This document shows positions 35,522-45,498 of a stretch of DNA of 64,000 nt, piece by piece; positions within the stretch are counted from its first letter, which is position 1, and every line of letters begins with the position of its first letter. The translations under genes and the position numbers were made by a program. The notes under the pieces are model-generated. The model was not told the DNA's origin and made no database searches. It worked only from the letters and a program-made list of their open reading frames with translations. Source of the stretch: Tritonibacter scottomollicae (GTDB taxonomy: Bacteria; Pseudomonadota; Alphaproteobacteria; Rhodobacterales; Rhodobacteraceae); contig NZ_PVUF01000004.1 of the NCBI RefSeq assembly GCF_003003215.1, positions 248,001 through 312,000 on the forward strand, in the 5' to 3' direction.

Positions 35522-37483
35522 ATGTTTGATAAGATTCTGATCGCAAACCGGGGCGAAATTGCCTGCCGTGTTATGGAAACTGCCCGCGCCTTGGGTGTGA
35601 AAACCGTGGCAGTTTATTCGGACGCGGACCGCGAAGCGAAGCATGTGGCCATGGCCGACGAGGCCTCCCACATTGGCTATGGACCGGCCCCCGCCGACAG
35701 CTATCTGCTGGGCGATGAGATCATCGCCACTGCCGTATCTGACGGCGCGCAGGCGATCCATCCCGGCTATGGGTTCTTGTCGGAAAATCCCGACTTCGTC
35801 GACGCGGTCGAGGCGGCGGGCCTTGTGTTCATCGGCCCTTCGGCGGATGCGATCCGCAAGATGGGTCTGAAAGATGCCGCCAAGGCGCTGATGGAGGAGG
35901 CAGGTGTGCCCGTCGTGCCGGGCTATCACGGCAAGAACCAGGACCCCGAGCATCTTGCGGGCGCGGCAGAGACCATCGGTTATCCGGTGCTGATCAAGGC
36001 GGTCGCAGGCGGTGGCGGCAAGGGCATGCGGTTGGTCGAGACCCCCGCTGATTTTGCCGAGGCGCTGAAGAGCGCGCAGAGCGAGGCAACCACCGCGTTC
36101 GGCAACCCGGATGTCTTGATTGAGAAATACATCCAGCAACCGCGCCATATCGAGGTGCAGGTCTTTGGCGACGGCACCAAGGCGGTGCATCTGTTTGAGC
36201 GCGACTGTTCGCTTCAGCGTCGCCACCAGAAGGTGATCGAGGAAGCCCCAGCCCCCGGCATGACCGAAGACATGCGCGAAGCCATGGGGCAGGCGGCGGT
36301 GCGCGCGGCAGAGGCGATCGGCTACAAGGGTGCGGGCACGGTGGAATTCATCGTCGATGGTTCAGACGGGCTGCGCACCGATAGGTTCTGGTTCATGGAG
36401 ATGAACACCCGCTTGCAGGTGGAGCACCCTGTGACCGAGGCCATCACCGGCGTTGATCTGGTGGAATGGCAGCTGCGCGTGGCAGCAGGGGAGGCTTTGC
36501 CAAAGCAACAGCACGAGCTGAGCATCACCGGCCACGCCTTTGAGGCACGCCTTTATGCCGAGGACGTGCCAAAGGGATTTCTGCCCGCGACCGGCGCGCT
36601 CACGCATCTGAAATTCCCCGACAACTGCCGCGCCGACAGCGGCGTGCGTGCGGGCGACACCATCAGCCCCTGGTATGATCCGATGATTGCCAAGGTGATC
36701 GTATCTGGGCCGACCCGCGCGGTAGCGCTCTCGCGCCTGTCGCAGGCGCTGGAGCAAACGCAGGTGGCGGGCACGGTGACCAACCTGGCCTTTCTGGGCG
36801 CGCTGGCCGCGCATGAAGGCTTCGCCGCTGGCGAGGTGGACACGGGCCTGATCGCACGGGATCTGGATCAATTGGTAAGGGCGCCAGAGGTCAAGTTCGA
36901 ACACAAGGCCGCCGCAGGGATGCAGGCGCTTGGTCTGATTGATCCCAATTGGGACGCGGGATTTGCTCTCTGGTACGATTACTCCGACCTGCGCCGCTCG
37001 GTTTCCCTCAGCTATCAGGGCGAGGTCTTTGAGGCGCTGGTCATAGTGGACGGGCCGGACGATCAGATTTGGGAGTTCCCGGGCCGCCCCGAGGTTCAGA
37101 TCTGCGCCTGCAAAATCGCGGGCCACTGGGTCCTCAGTAGCGACCGCCTGCCGTCCATGGCGCAGTCGGGAAACACCATCACTGTGTTCGATGGCTACGG
37201 GCATCAGTTCGAGGTCATTGATCCCCTGGACCGCGCTTCGGTTGCCGGAGGCGACATGAACGTGATCGAAGCCCCCATGCCGGGCCTTGTGAAGGCGGTT
37301 CTTGTCGAAACAGGTCAGACGGTGAAAGAAGGCGACCGTCTCGCCGTCCTCGAAGCGATGAAGATGGAGCACTCTCTGCTCGCCGCTCGCGACGGTATTG
37401 TTGCGGAAGTTCTTGCGAAATCAGGCGATCAGGTGGAGGCTGGAGCAGCGCTGGTCCGACTGGAGGAGGCAGACGACGCCTGA
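35522..37483 (+). CDS. mccA: Methylcrotonyl-CoA carboxylase alpha subunit (biotin carboxylase and carrier)
   Basis: The 653-residue protein carboxylates its own biotin with bicarbonate and ATP. It begins FDKILIANRGEIACRVM, has the ATP-grasp loop KAVAGGGGKGMRLVE (about residues 159-173), the catalytic MEMNTRLQVEHPVTE, and ends with a biotinyl domain in which EAMKMEHS carries the biotin-accepting lysine (about residue 614). The BirA gene that would attach the biotin lies 19 kb downstream in this window. Length and layout agree with MCC alpha subunits of about 650-670 residues. Confidence 0.95.
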   Translation: MFDKILIANRGEIACRVMETARALGVKTVAVYSDADREAKHVAMADEASHIGYGPAPADSYLLGDEIIATAVSDGAQAIHPGYGFLSENPDFVDAVEAAGLVFIGPSADAIRKMGLKDAAKALMEEAGVPVVPGYHGKNQDPEHLAGAAETIGYPVLIKAVAGGGGKGMRLVETPADFAEALKSAQSEATTAFGNPDVLIEKYIQQPRHIEVQVFGDGTKAVHLFERDCSLQRRHQKVIEEAPAPGMTEDMREAMGQAAVRAAEAIGYKGAGTVEFIVDGSDGLRTDRFWFMEMNTRLQVEHPVTEAITGVDLVEWQLRVAAGEALPKQQHELSITGHAFEARLYAEDVPKGFLPATGALTHLKFPDNCRADSGVRAGDTISPWYDPMIAKVIVSGPTRAVALSRLSQALEQTQVAGTVTNLAFLGALAAHEGFAAGEVDTGLIARDLDQLVRAPEVKFEHKAAAGMQALGLIDPNWDAGFALWYDYSDLRRSVSLSYQGEVFEALVIVDGPDDQIWEFPGRPEVQICACKIAGHWVLSSDRLPSMAQSGNTITVFDGYGHQFEVIDPLDRASVAGGDMNVIEAPMPGLVKAVLVETGQTVKEGDRLAVLEAMKMEHSLLAARDGIVAEVLAKSGDQVEAGAALVRLEEADDA

Positions 37484-37518
37484 GCCGGACCAGGCCCCAA
37501 ACCGGAGGACTAAATGCC

Positions 37519-38385
37519 ATGAAAGACCGCGTCGAAATCTTCGAGGTGGGCCCGCGCGACGGGCTGCAGAACGAAACCCGCGACATCTCTGTCGCGGACA
37601 AGGTGGCGCTGGTCGACTGCCTCAGCCGTGCCGGGTTTTCCCGCATCGAGGTGGCGAGCTTCGTCTCTCCGAAATGGGTGCCGCAGATGGCCGGCAGCGC
37701 CGAGGTGCTGGCCGGGATTACCAAGGCAAAGGGCGTGCGCTACGCTGCGTTGACCCCGAATATGCGCGGCTACGAGGATGCGCTGGCCGCCCGGGTTGAT
37801 GAGATCGCGATCTTTGCCTCTGCCTCGGAAGGCTTCTCCAAGGCCAATATCAATGCCTCCATCGCCGAGAGCATCGACCGGTTTGCACCCATTCTGGAGG
37901 CCGCGCGTCATATCGACCTACCGGTGCGGGGCTATGTCTCCTGCGTGACCGACTGCCCCTATGATGGCGCCACCGCGCCGGAAAAGGTGGCCGAGGTGGC
38001 CGACAGGCTGTTTTCCATGGGCTGCTATGAGATCTCGCTGGGCGACACCATTGGCAAGGCCACCCCGGACAGCATCGCTCGGATGCTGATCGCGGTGAAG
38101 GACGTGGTGCCGGTGACCCGACTGGCCGGGCACTACCATGATACCGGGGGGCGGGCAGTGGACAATATCGACGCCTCGCTGGCGCTCGGCGTGCGCGTGT
38201 TCGACGCCGCCGTCGGTGGTCTGGGCGGCTGCCCCTATGCGCCCGGTGCGGCCGGAAATGTCGCCACCGAACTGGTGCACGACCACCTGACCCGGCTGGG
38301 CTATGACACCGGGCTCGACAGTGATGTGCTGCAGGAGGCCGCCGCCATGGCGCGCGCCCTGCGACCCGTTGCCGCCGACGCCTGA
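37519..38385 (+). CDS. Hydroxymethylglutaryl-CoA lyase
   Basis: The enzyme splits HMG-CoA to acetyl-CoA and acetoacetate, the last step of leucine breakdown. The 288-residue TIM barrel has VGPRDGLQNE at the start with the metal-binding Asp, EVASFVSPKWVPQMA, the metal histidines in GHYHDTGG, and the signature GGLGGCPYAPGAAGN with the catalytic cysteine. ATG 37519 has GGAGG ten bases upstream. It is 35 bp behind mccA and 33 bp before the hydratase gene. Symbols in use for this enzyme are mvaB, hmgL and liuE; I leave it blank. Confidence 0.95.
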   Translation: MKDRVEIFEVGPRDGLQNETRDISVADKVALVDCLSRAGFSRIEVASFVSPKWVPQMAGSAEVLAGITKAKGVRYAALTPNMRGYEDALAARVDEIAIFASASEGFSKANINASIAESIDRFAPILEAARHIDLPVRGYVSCVTDCPYDGATAPEKVAEVADRLFSMGCYEISLGDTIGKATPDSIARMLIAVKDVVPVTRLAGHYHDTGGRAVDNIDASLALGVRVFDAAVGGLGGCPYAPGAAGNVATELVHDHLTRLGYDTGLDSDVLQEAAAMARALRPVAADA

Positions 38386-38418
38386 CACTCACTCCGCAAC
38401 ACATAAGGACCCATAGGC

Positions 38419-39204
38419 ATGTATGACACGCTGGAGCTAAGCTGCGACGACCGCGGCGTGGCGACTTTGACCCTGAACCGTCCCGACAAACACAATGCCA
38501 TGTCCGGCCAGATGCTGCAGGAATTGCAGGCGGCGGCGCGCGCACTTGCGGCGGACAGGGATGTGCGTGTCGTGGTGCTGACCGGCGCGGGCAAGAGCTT
38601 TTGCGCCGGCGGCGACCTTGGATGGATGCAGGCGCAGATGGATGCAGATGCCGAGACCCGCGCCCGCGAGGCCCGGGTGCTGGCGGAAATGCTCAACCTT
38701 CTGAACACCTTGCCGCAGCCGCTGATCGGGCGGCTGCAGGGCAACGCGTTTGGCGGCGGGGTGGGCATGGCCTCGGTCTGTGACGTTGCCATCGGAGCGG
38801 ACCATTTGAAAATGGGGCTGACGGAAACCAAACTTGGCCTGATCCCCGCCACCATCGGCCCCTATGTGATTGCCCGTATGGGCGAGGCCCGCGCGCGGCG
38901 GGTGTTCATGTCGGCACGGTTGTTTGAGGCGTCGGAAGCGGTTGAGCTTGGCCTCTTGGCAAAGTCTGTGCCTGCCGACTCACTCGATGCCGCGGTTGAG
39001 GCGGAGGTGGTTCCATACCTCAATTGTGCCCCCGGTGCGGTCGCCGAAGCCAAGGCACTGGCCCGCGCCTTGGGTCCAAAGATCGATGAAAGCGTTATTG
39101 ATTTTACCATTTCCGCCCTAGTGACCCGCTGGGAAAGTCCGGAAGCTCAGGAGGGGATCGGAGCGTTCTTTGAAAAACGCCGCCCCGCCTGGCATGAGAA
39201 ATAA
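38419..39204 (+). CDS. Crotonase-family hydratase, probably methylglutaconyl-CoA hydratase
   Basis: The 261-residue protein has the crotonase oxyanion motifs SFCAGGDLGWMQ and QGNAFGGGVGMASVCD and the acid-base region ETKLGLIPATIGPYVIARMG. GDLGWMQ and the IGPYV segment are characteristic of methylglutaconyl-CoA hydratases (LiuC), which turn 3-methylglutaconyl-CoA into HMG-CoA. That is exactly the step missing from the rest of the operon, so context and sequence agree. A 13-bp hairpin ends the operon. Confidence 0.9.
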   Translation: MYDTLELSCDDRGVATLTLNRPDKHNAMSGQMLQELQAAARALAADRDVRVVVLTGAGKSFCAGGDLGWMQAQMDADAETRAREARVLAEMLNLLNTLPQPLIGRLQGNAFGGGVGMASVCDVAIGADHLKMGLTETKLGLIPATIGPYVIARMGEARARRVFMSARLFEASEAVELGLLAKSVPADSLDAAVEAEVVPYLNCAPGAVAEAKALARALGPKIDESVIDFTISALVTRWESPEAQEGIGAFFEKRRPAWHEK

Positions 39205-39219
39205 GGGGTTTCAGCCTCT

Positions 39220-39255
39220 GGGGCGCAGAAAATTTACGCCTGTTTTCTGCGCCCC
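39220..39255 (+). terminator. Terminator of the leucine catabolic operon
   Basis: GGGGCGCAGAAAA (39220-39232) pairs perfectly over 13 bp with TTTTCTGCGCCCC (39243-39255). The T-run is at the start of the 3' arm rather than after it. It isolates the operon from the nuo promoter 90 bp further on. Confidence 0.7.
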
Positions 39256-39345
39256 GAATAGGAAACTAAAACCATAAGCTTTTGCGAGGTTGTTGCCCGT
39301 CTGCGAGACTGGTCAATAAAGCTATTCACATTAACTTCCCCTTGG

Positions 39346-39374
39346 TTGACGGTGTTCGGGGACGGGAGTAGTAA
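39346..39374 (+). promoter_or_regulatory. Likely promoter of the nuo operon
   Basis: TTGACG (39346-39351) and TAGTAA (39369-39374) are spaced by 17 bases. They lie in the 190-bp gap between the terminator and nuoA, about 70 bp before the nuoA start codon. Confidence 0.6.
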
Positions 39375-39444
39375 CGGCCCAAGTCAACACGCCAATTGAC
39401 GGTTCACGTGCAGAAACTGCCGTGTGCGCGGAAAGGAGCCACTC

Positions 39445-39810
39445 GTGGAAGAGATGTTGCGGGAATACCTCCCCATACTGGTGTTTTTGGCCGTGGCCAT
39501 TGGTCTTGGTCTCGTGCTTGTTCTTGCCGCCGTTGTTGTTGCGGTGCGCAATCCTGATCCGGAAAAAGTCAGCGCCTACGAATGCGGCTTCAACGCATTT
39601 GATGACGCGCGGATGAAATTCGACGTGCGCTTCTACCTCGTGTCGATCTTGTTCATCATCTTCGATCTGGAGATCGCATTCCTGTTTCCCTGGGCCGTTG
39701 GGTTCAAGGACATCAGTGACGCCGGGTTCTGGTCGATGATCGTGTTCCTGGGCGTTTTGACCATCGGCTTTGCCTATGAGTGGAAGAAGGGGGCCCTGGA
39801 ATGGGAGTGA
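39445..39810 (+). CDS. nuoA: Complex I (NADH:quinone oxidoreductase) subunit A
   Basis: NuoA is a small membrane subunit at the junction of the peripheral and membrane arms. The 121-residue protein has three spans, with the conserved loop [22 protein letters not shown] between the first and second (this loop moves during coupling) and [12 protein letters not shown] in the second. I chose GTG 39445, preceded by AAAGGAGCC, because homologues start EEMLREYLP here. nuoB begins inside its last ten bases. Confidence 0.95.
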   Translation: MEEMLREYLPILVFLAVAIGLGLVLVLAAVVVAVRNPDPEKVSAYECGFNAFDDARMKFDVRFYLVSILFIIFDLEIAFLFPWAVGFKDISDAGFWSMIVFLGVLTIGFAYEWKKGALEWE

Positions 39811-40334
39811 TGACTGGAGCGAACACCGCTGGTGTCGACAAGGAAATGGTCACCCAGGCCCTCAATACGGAACTGCAGGACAAGGGCTTCCTGCTGACCT
39901 CCGCCGAAGATATCATCAACTGGGCCCGCACCGGGAGCCTGCACTGGATGACCTTTGGTCTGGCCTGCTGCGCGGTCGAAATGATGCATACCTCGATGCC
40001 GCGCTATGACGCTGAACGCTTTGGCATTGCGCCGCGCGCCTCGCCGCGCCAGTCGGATGTGATGATCGTTGCAGGCACACTCACCAACAAAATGGCCCCT
40101 GCGCTGCGCAAGGTTTACGACCAGATGCCGGAGCCACGCTACGTGATCTCCATGGGCTCCTGCGCCAATGGCGGCGGCTATTACCACTACAGCTATTCCG
40201 TCGTGCGCGGCTGTGACCGCATCGTGCCGGTCGATATCTACGTGCCCGGGTGCCCGCCGACCGCCGAGGCGCTGCTTTATGGTCTGATGCAGCTGCAGCG
40301 CAAGATCCGCCGCACCGGCACGCTGGTACGCTAA
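39801..40334 (+). CDS. nuoB: Complex I subunit B (N2 cluster)
   Basis: NuoB holds the terminal 4Fe-4S cluster N2 that reduces quinone. The 177-residue protein shows the ligands: the tandem cysteines of [30 protein letters not shown], and [15 protein letters not shown]. It is a peripheral protein facing NuoD. ATG 39801 has AAGGGGGCC upstream and overlaps nuoA; an ATG further in (39810) is also possible. Confidence 0.96.
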   Translation: MGVMTGANTAGVDKEMVTQALNTELQDKGFLLTSAEDIINWARTGSLHWMTFGLACCAVEMMHTSMPRYDAERFGIAPRASPRQSDVMIVAGTLTNKMAPALRKVYDQMPEPRYVISMGSCANGGGYYHYSYSVVRGCDRIVPVDIYVPGCPPTAEALLYGLMQLQRKIRRTGTLVR

Positions 40335-40349
40335 GGGCAGGAGAGACAG

Positions 40350-40955
40350 ATGATCGAAGCACTGCAAGAACTTGGGCACCAGATCGACGCCAAGCGCCCG
40401 GACTGTGTCCTGTCGTGGGACATCTCCCATGGCGAGCTGAACATCGACGTGAAGCCCAGCAATATCACCGGTCTTGTCGAGTTCCTGCGTGTCGACAGCG
40501 CTTGCAAGTTCTCCACTTTGGTAGATATCACCGCCGTGGACTACCCCGAGCGGACCAAACGGTTCGACGTGGTCTACCACCTGCTGTCGATGTACCAGAA
40601 CCAACGCATCCGCCTGCGGGTCGCAATGCTTGAAGAGGACATGTTGCCCTCGATCGTCAATGTGCACCCGTCGGCCAATTGGTTCGAGCGCGAAGTCTTT
40701 GACATGTTCGGCATCCTGTTCACCGGTCACCCGGACCTGCGCCGCCTGCTGACGGACTACGGTTTTCGCGGCCATCCGCTGCGCAAGGATTTCCCGACAA
40801 CCGGCTACACCGAGGTCCGCTATGACGAGGCCCAGAAACGGGTGGTCTACGAGCCTGTGAACCTGGTGCAGGAATACCGCCAGTTTGACTTCATGAGCCC
40901 ATGGGAGGGTGCCGACTACATCCTGCCCGGCGATGAGAAGGAGGGGGCGAAGTGA
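40350..40955 (+). CDS. nuoC: Complex I subunit C (30 kDa)
   Basis: The 201-residue protein shows the 30-kDa signature [20 protein letters not shown] followed by [16 protein letters not shown] near residues 115-155. NuoC packs against NuoD and helps shape the quinone site. It is a separate gene here, not the NuoCD fusion of Escherichia coli. AGGAGAG lies before the ATG. The stop overlaps the nuoD start. Confidence 0.96.
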   Translation: MIEALQELGHQIDAKRPDCVLSWDISHGELNIDVKPSNITGLVEFLRVDSACKFSTLVDITAVDYPERTKRFDVVYHLLSMYQNQRIRLRVAMLEEDMLPSIVNVHPSANWFEREVFDMFGILFTGHPDLRRLLTDYGFRGHPLRKDFPTTGYTEVRYDEAQKRVVYEPVNLVQEYRQFDFMSPWEGADYILPGDEKEGAK

Positions 40956-42169
40956 TGGACGGCTCCAAAGGTTTCGACGACGCCCAGACCGGCGAACAGA
41001 AGATCCGCAATTTCAACATCAACTTCGGCCCGCAACACCCGGCCGCGCACGGCGTGTTGCGTCTGGTGCTGGAGTTGGACGGCGAGATCGTGGAACGCTG
41101 CGATCCCCACATCGGCCTCTTGCACCGCGGCACCGAAAAGCTGATGGAGAGCCGCACCTATCTGCAGAACCTGCCGTATTTCGACCGCCTCGACTATGTG
41201 GCGCCGATGAACCAGGAACACGCATGGTGTCTGGCGATCGAAAAGCTCTGCGGCGTCGAGGTGCCGCGTCGTGCTTCGCTGATCCGGGTGCTCTATTCCG
41301 AGATCGGCCGTATCCTGAACCACCTGCTGAACGTGACCACGCAGGCCATGGACGTGGGCGCATTGACACCGCCGCTCTGGGGCTTTGAAGAGCGCGAAAA
41401 GCTGATGATCTTTTACGAGCGGGCCTGTGGCGCGCGTCTGCACGCGGCCTATTTCCGCCCCGGCGGTGTGCATCAGGACCTGCCGGACGATCTGCTGGAT
41501 GATATCGACCTTTGGGCGATGGAATTCCCCAAGGTGATGGACGACATCGACGGGCTGCTGACCGAGAACCGGATTTTCAAGCAGCGCAACTGCGACATCG
41601 GCGTGGTGACTGAAGAAGAAATCCAGCAATATGGCTTCTCCGGCGTGATGGTGCGCGGCTCCGGCCTCGCCTGGGACCTCCGCCGGGCGCAGCCCTATGA
41701 ATGCTACGACGAGTTCGACTTCCAGATCCCGGTCGGCAAGAACGGCGATTGCTACGACCGCTACCTGGTCCGCATGGAAGAGATGCGCCAGTCGTTGTCG
41801 ATCATCCGCCAGGCCATCCAGAAACTGCGCGAAGCCACCGGCGACGTGATGGCGCGCGGCAAGCTGAGCCCGCCCAAGCGGACCGACATGAAGACCTCGA
41901 TGGAGAGCCTGATCCACCACTTCAAGCTCTATACCGAAGGCTTCCACGTGCCCGCGGGCGAGGTCTATGCCGCCGTCGAGGCACCCAAGGGCGAATTTGG
42001 CGTTTATTTGGTGGCGGACGGCACCAACAAACCCTACCGCGCCAAGCTGCGTGCGCCTGGCTTCCTGCATCTGCAGGCGATGGACCACGTCGCCAAGGGC
42101 CACCAGCTGGCGGATGTCGCCGCCATCATCGGCACCATGGATGTCGTCTTCGGGGAGATTGACCGGTGA
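40952..42169 (+). CDS. nuoD: Complex I subunit D (49 kDa)
   Basis: NuoD forms most of the quinone pocket with NuoB. The 405-residue protein shows [19 protein letters not shown], with the quinone-headgroup histidine, then the [12 protein letters not shown] stretch and KAPGFLHLQ-type end region. Derived from [NiFe]-hydrogenase large subunits, it has lost the metal cysteines. GTG 40952 and ATG 40955 are both possible starts; GAGAAGGAGGG suits either. A copy of the dispersed hairpin element separates it from nuoE. Confidence 0.96.
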   Translation: MMDGSKGFDDAQTGEQKIRNFNINFGPQHPAAHGVLRLVLELDGEIVERCDPHIGLLHRGTEKLMESRTYLQNLPYFDRLDYVAPMNQEHAWCLAIEKLCGVEVPRRASLIRVLYSEIGRILNHLLNVTTQAMDVGALTPPLWGFEEREKLMIFYERACGARLHAAYFRPGGVHQDLPDDLLDDIDLWAMEFPKVMDDIDGLLTENRIFKQRNCDIGVVTEEEIQQYGFSGVMVRGSGLAWDLRRAQPYECYDEFDFQIPVGKNGDCYDRYLVRMEEMRQSLSIIRQAIQKLREATGDVMARGKLSPPKRTDMKTSMESLIHHFKLYTEGFHVPAGEVYAAVEAPKGEFGVYLVADGTNKPYRAKLRAPGFLHLQAMDHVAKGHQLADVAAIIGTMDVVFGEIDR

Positions 42170-42186
42170 ACTGCGCCAGCTTCTTT

Positions 42187-42237
42187 CATCTTCTCCAAAA
42201 TATCCCCGCCGGAGGCATCCGCCGGGGCAACTGTGCC
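42187..42237 (-). repeat. Dispersed intergenic hairpin element, copy 3 (reverse, inside the nuo operon)
   Basis: Read on the minus strand, an imperfect GC hairpin (about 42228-42208) precedes GGGGATATTTTGGAGAAGAT, the diverged core (42207-42188). Order and spacing match the other three copies. It fills most of the 82-bp gap between nuoD and nuoE, so RNA polymerase must read through it. Confidence 0.6.
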
Positions 42238-42251
42238 CAAAAGGTGATCTG

Positions 42252-43472
42252 ATGCTGCGTCGTCTCCACTCAGAACAACCCGACAGCTTTGCCTTCACGC
42301 CCGCCAACCTGGCCTGGGCCGAAGCGCAAATGACCAAATACCCCGAAGGTCGTCAGGCCTCGGCGGTGATCCCGCTGCTGTGGCGTGCTCAGGAACAGGA
42401 CGGCTGGATCTCGAAGCCGGCGATCGAATATGTCGCCGACATGCTCGGCATGGCTTATATCCGCGTGCTGGAGGTGGCTTCCTTTTACTTCATGTTCCAG
42501 CTGCAACCGACGGGATCCGTTGCGCATATCCAGGTCTGCGGCACCACGTCCTGCATGATTTGCGGCGCCGAGGATCTGATCGCGGTCTGCAAGGACAAGA
42601 TCTCGCCCAAGGCGCATACCATCTCCGAGGATGGCAAGTTCTCCTGGGAAGAGGTGGAGTGCCTTGGGTCCTGCACCAATGCGCCGATGGCGCAGATCGG
42701 CAAGGACTACTACGAGGATTTGACCGCCGCGAGTTTCACCAAGCTGCTGGATGATCTTGCCGCAGGCAAAGACGTGGTGCCCGGCCCGCAGAACGGTCGC
42801 TACGCTGCAGAGCCGAAATCCGGTCTGACCTCGCTGACCGAATATGAGGCTGGCAAGCCGCAGTATAACGCGTCCGCCGAACTGGCGACCGAGCTTGGCG
42901 ACGGTGTAAAGCGCATTCAGGGCGACGAGGTGCCGTTGCTGACCCCTTGGGTGGGCAAGGATGGCGTGGTCGCTGGTCGCGCTGCGGCAGAGCCCACTCC
43001 GGCAGCGCCCGAGCGTCCAAAGCCCGCGGCAAAGCAGGCCGAGGCAGCCAAGAAAGAGGCTGCTCCGAAGAAAAAGGCTCCGGTCAAGAAATCCGATGCC
43101 GCGACCCCGGCACAGCCCGAGGCCGCCGCCGCAAAGGTGACAGAGCCCGAGGCGGATGCGGCTGAGGCGGTCGAGGAAAAAGCGCCCGAGACGCTGACAA
43201 CTGCCCGCGAGGGCGGGGCGGACGACCTCAAACTCCTCAAAGGAGTGGGGCCGAAGCTTGAACAGACGCTGAATGAGCTGGGCTTTTTCCACTTCGACCA
43301 GATAGCCAAATGGACTGAGGCCGAGGTGGTCTGGGTCGATGCGCGGCTTAAATTCAAGGGCCGCATCGAGCGTGATGGCTGGATTGAACAAGCCAAGCAA
43401 CTGGCAGCCGGTGAAGAGACCGAGTTTGCCAAATCGGCCAAGACCGACGGCCGTTACAAAGACAAATCATAA
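42252..43472 (+). CDS. nuoE: Complex I subunit E with long C-terminal helix-hairpin-helix extension
   Basis: NuoE carries the 2Fe-2S cluster N1a beside NuoF. Ligands are intact: CGTTSC (Cys 96 and 101) and CLGSC (Cys 137 and 141). The core ends near residue 170, the usual length of the subunit being 160-240, but this protein has 406 residues. It continues with a disordered Ala/Pro/Lys linker (about 245-318) and a C-terminal domain [20 protein letters not shown], then [16 protein letters not shown], of helix-hairpin-helix type. A similar tail occurs, to my memory, on ribosomal protein L21 of Rhodobacteraceae. AAGGTG precedes ATG 42252. Confidence 0.93.
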   Translation: MLRRLHSEQPDSFAFTPANLAWAEAQMTKYPEGRQASAVIPLLWRAQEQDGWISKPAIEYVADMLGMAYIRVLEVASFYFMFQLQPTGSVAHIQVCGTTSCMICGAEDLIAVCKDKISPKAHTISEDGKFSWEEVECLGSCTNAPMAQIGKDYYEDLTAASFTKLLDDLAAGKDVVPGPQNGRYAAEPKSGLTSLTEYEAGKPQYNASAELATELGDGVKRIQGDEVPLLTPWVGKDGVVAGRAAAEPTPAAPERPKPAAKQAEAAKKEAAPKKKAPVKKSDAATPAQPEAAAAKVTEPEADAAEAVEEKAPETLTTAREGGADDLKLLKGVGPKLEQTLNELGFFHFDQIAKWTEAEVVWVDARLKFKGRIERDGWIEQAKQLAAGEETEFAKSAKTDGRYKDKS

Positions 43473-43525
43473 TCGCAGATCGCGGCCATGGGGCCGTGCG
43501 CTGTGGTCAAGGATGACTGGACCGG

Positions 43526-43756
43526 ATGACGCAGGACGAACAGGACAAGGCCATTGCAGCCAAGGGGCGGCACATCTCGCTGGTGATCGCCGGCACGATG
43601 GTGGCCTGGCTGATCCTGTCGCTTCTCATTGGTCCCGCGATTGGCCTGCCGGGCCGGTTTGCGCTGCTGTTCGATTTCGCCGCTCTGGCCGCGATGATCT
43701 ATGCGGGCGTCAACATCATTCAACTCTGGCGCATGCGTCAGAACAGTCAAAGGTAG
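43526..43756 (+). CDS. DUF5337-like small two-span membrane protein in the nuo operon
   Basis: The 76-residue protein has two membrane spans (about residues 17-37 and 44-66) with an N-terminal polar stretch MTQDEQDKAIAAKG and a short basic tail. It matches the small proteins called DUF5337 found between nuoE and nuoF in Rhodobacteraceae. It may help assemble or stabilise complex I, but that is inferred from position only. nuoF follows after six bases. Confidence 0.75.
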   Translation: MTQDEQDKAIAAKGRHISLVIAGTMVAWLILSLLIGPAIGLPGRFALLFDFAALAAMIYAGVNIIQLWRMRQNSQR

Positions 43757-43762
43757 GCACAC

Positions 43763-45061
43763 ATGCTGAAGGATCAGGACCGGATCTTTACCAACCTTTA
43801 CGGGATGCACGAACGCACGTTGGCGGGCGCACAAAAGCGTGGCCACTGGGACGGTACGGCGGGCCTCATTGAAAAAGGGCGCGACTGGATCATCCAGACC
43901 ATGAAGGATTCCGGCCTGCGCGGGCGCGGCGGTGCGGGCTTCCCCACCGGCCTCAAATGGTCCTTCATGCCGAAGGAAAGCGACGGTCGTCCGGCTTATC
44001 TGGTGATCAACGCCGATGAATCCGAACCCGGCACCTGCAAAGACCGCGAAATTATGCGTCACGATCCGCATACGCTGATCGAGGGCGCGCTGATCGCATC
44101 CTTCGCGATGAACGCGCACACCTGCTACATCTACCTGCGCGGTGAATATATCCGCGAGCGCGAGGCGCTGCAGGCGGCGATTGACGAATGCTATGACAAG
44201 GGGCTTCTGGGCAAAGACGCCGCAGGCTCCGGCTGGGATTTCGACGTCTTCCTGCACCACGGGGCAGGGGCCTATATCTGCGGCGAGGAAACCGCCCTGA
44301 TCGAGAGCCTTGAGGGCAAGAAGGGCATGCCGCGCATGAAGCCGCCGTTCCCGGCGGGCGCGGGTCTGTATGGCTGCCCGACCACTGTGAACAACGTCGA
44401 ATCCATCGCCGTGGTGCCAACCATCCTGCGCCGTGGTGCGGAGTGGTTTGCGGGCTTTGGCCGGCAGAACAACGCGGGCACCAAGCTTTTTGCGATCTCC
44501 GGTCACGTCAACAACCCCTGTGTTGTTGAGGAAGCGATGAGCATCTCCTTCGAGGAGCTGATCGAAAAACATTGCGGCGGCATCCGGGGCGGTTGGGACA
44601 ACCTTCTGGCTGTGATCCCCGGCGGTTCCTCGGTGCCTTGCGTGCGCGGCGAGAAGATGAAAGACGCCATCATGGATTTCGACTACCTGCGCGGCGAACT
44701 GGGCTCCGGCCTTGGCACCGCGGCGGTGATCGTGATGGACAAGCAGACCGACATCGTGAAGGCCATCTGGCGGCTGTCGAAATTCTACAAACACGAGAGC
44801 TGCGGCCAGTGTACCCCTTGCCGTGAGGGCACCGGCTGGATGATGCGCGTCATGGACCGTCTGGTGCGTGGCGAGGCGGAGCTCGAAGAAATCGACATGC
44901 TCTGGGATGTCACAAAACAAGTTGAAGGCCACACCATCTGTGCTTTGGGTGATGCAGCTGCCTGGCCCATTCAGGGCCTCATTCGCAACTTCCGCGAAGA
45001 AATCGAAGATCGCATCAAGGCGCAGAAGACCGGCCGCCGCGGTGCGTTGGCAGCGGAATAA
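43763..45061 (+). CDS. nuoF: Complex I subunit F (NADH- and FMN-binding)
   Basis: NuoF takes electrons from NADH onto FMN and passes them to 4Fe-4S cluster N3. The 432-residue protein contains [16 protein letters not shown] (NADH/FMN loop, about residues 52-67), [19 protein letters not shown] and the N3 ligands [12 protein letters not shown], with the fourth cysteine in [17 protein letters not shown] precedes the ATG. Confidence 0.97.
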   Translation: MLKDQDRIFTNLYGMHERTLAGAQKRGHWDGTAGLIEKGRDWIIQTMKDSGLRGRGGAGFPTGLKWSFMPKESDGRPAYLVINADESEPGTCKDREIMRHDPHTLIEGALIASFAMNAHTCYIYLRGEYIREREALQAAIDECYDKGLLGKDAAGSGWDFDVFLHHGAGAYICGEETALIESLEGKKGMPRMKPPFPAGAGLYGCPTTVNNVESIAVVPTILRRGAEWFAGFGRQNNAGTKLFAISGHVNNPCVVEEAMSISFEELIEKHCGGIRGGWDNLLAVIPGGSSVPCVRGEKMKDAIMDFDYLRGELGSGLGTAAVIVMDKQTDIVKAIWRLSKFYKHESCGQCTPCREGTGWMMRVMDRLVRGEAELEEIDMLWDVTKQVEGHTICALGDAAAWPIQGLIRNFREEIEDRIKAQKTGRRGALAAE

Positions 45062-45070
45062 CCTGAAGAG

Positions 45071-45433
45071 ATGACTATGACCTCACGTTTCACTCTGACG
45101 TTGATACTGGCCGCGTCGGTCGGGCTTGCGGCCTGTGGCGGCAAAACCGGCGAGGATAAGCGCATGCGCTATGACGGCATCGCGTTCCGCACCAGCGCGA
45201 AGGCGATCAACAAAAGAGAGACCCTCGCCAATTTCCGCATTGAGGTGCGTAACGCGCTGCAATCCCAGCGTGGCGCGCTTGCTGCGGCTGATCACGAGGC
45301 GAAACGCTACTGCATCGAGAATTACGGCACTTCGCGGTTCGATTGGACCAACATCGCGCTGGACGCTGAGGGCAACTACAAGATCCAGCTCGACAAAAGC
45401 GATGCGATTTACACTGGAAGCTGCGAGTCTTGA
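45071..45433 (+). CDS. Small lipoprotein of unknown function in the nuo operon (after nuoF)
   Basis: The 120-residue precursor has a lipobox GLAAC near residue 22, so the mature protein of about 100 residues should be lipid-anchored outside the cytoplasm. It holds exactly two more cysteines (RYCIENYG and the end GSCES), likely paired. The middle is charged (RNALQSQRGALAAADHEAKR). GAAGAG lies just before the ATG. Unknown family; position suggests an accessory role at complex I. Confidence 0.7.
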   Translation: MTMTSRFTLTLILAASVGLAACGGKTGEDKRMRYDGIAFRTSAKAINKRETLANFRIEVRNALQSQRGALAAADHEAKRYCIENYGTSRFDWTNIALDAEGNYKIQLDKSDAIYTGSCES

Positions 45434-45498
45434 TGCGCAGATCGGCATATCATGGCCGGTTCGGCGGGGCGTTATTGAATAACAGCGCGTCTCACTCC

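Noticed and set aside
33842-36226. A 794-codon open frame antisense to the MCC beta and alpha genes
   Set aside because: Both carboxylase genes are intact and in a known order; the antisense frame is a mirror effect of codon bias.
42601-43472. A frameshift or fusion artefact as the cause of the long NuoE
   Set aside because: The frame is open throughout, the linker has normal codon use, and the C-terminal domain is well formed, so this looks like a real extension.
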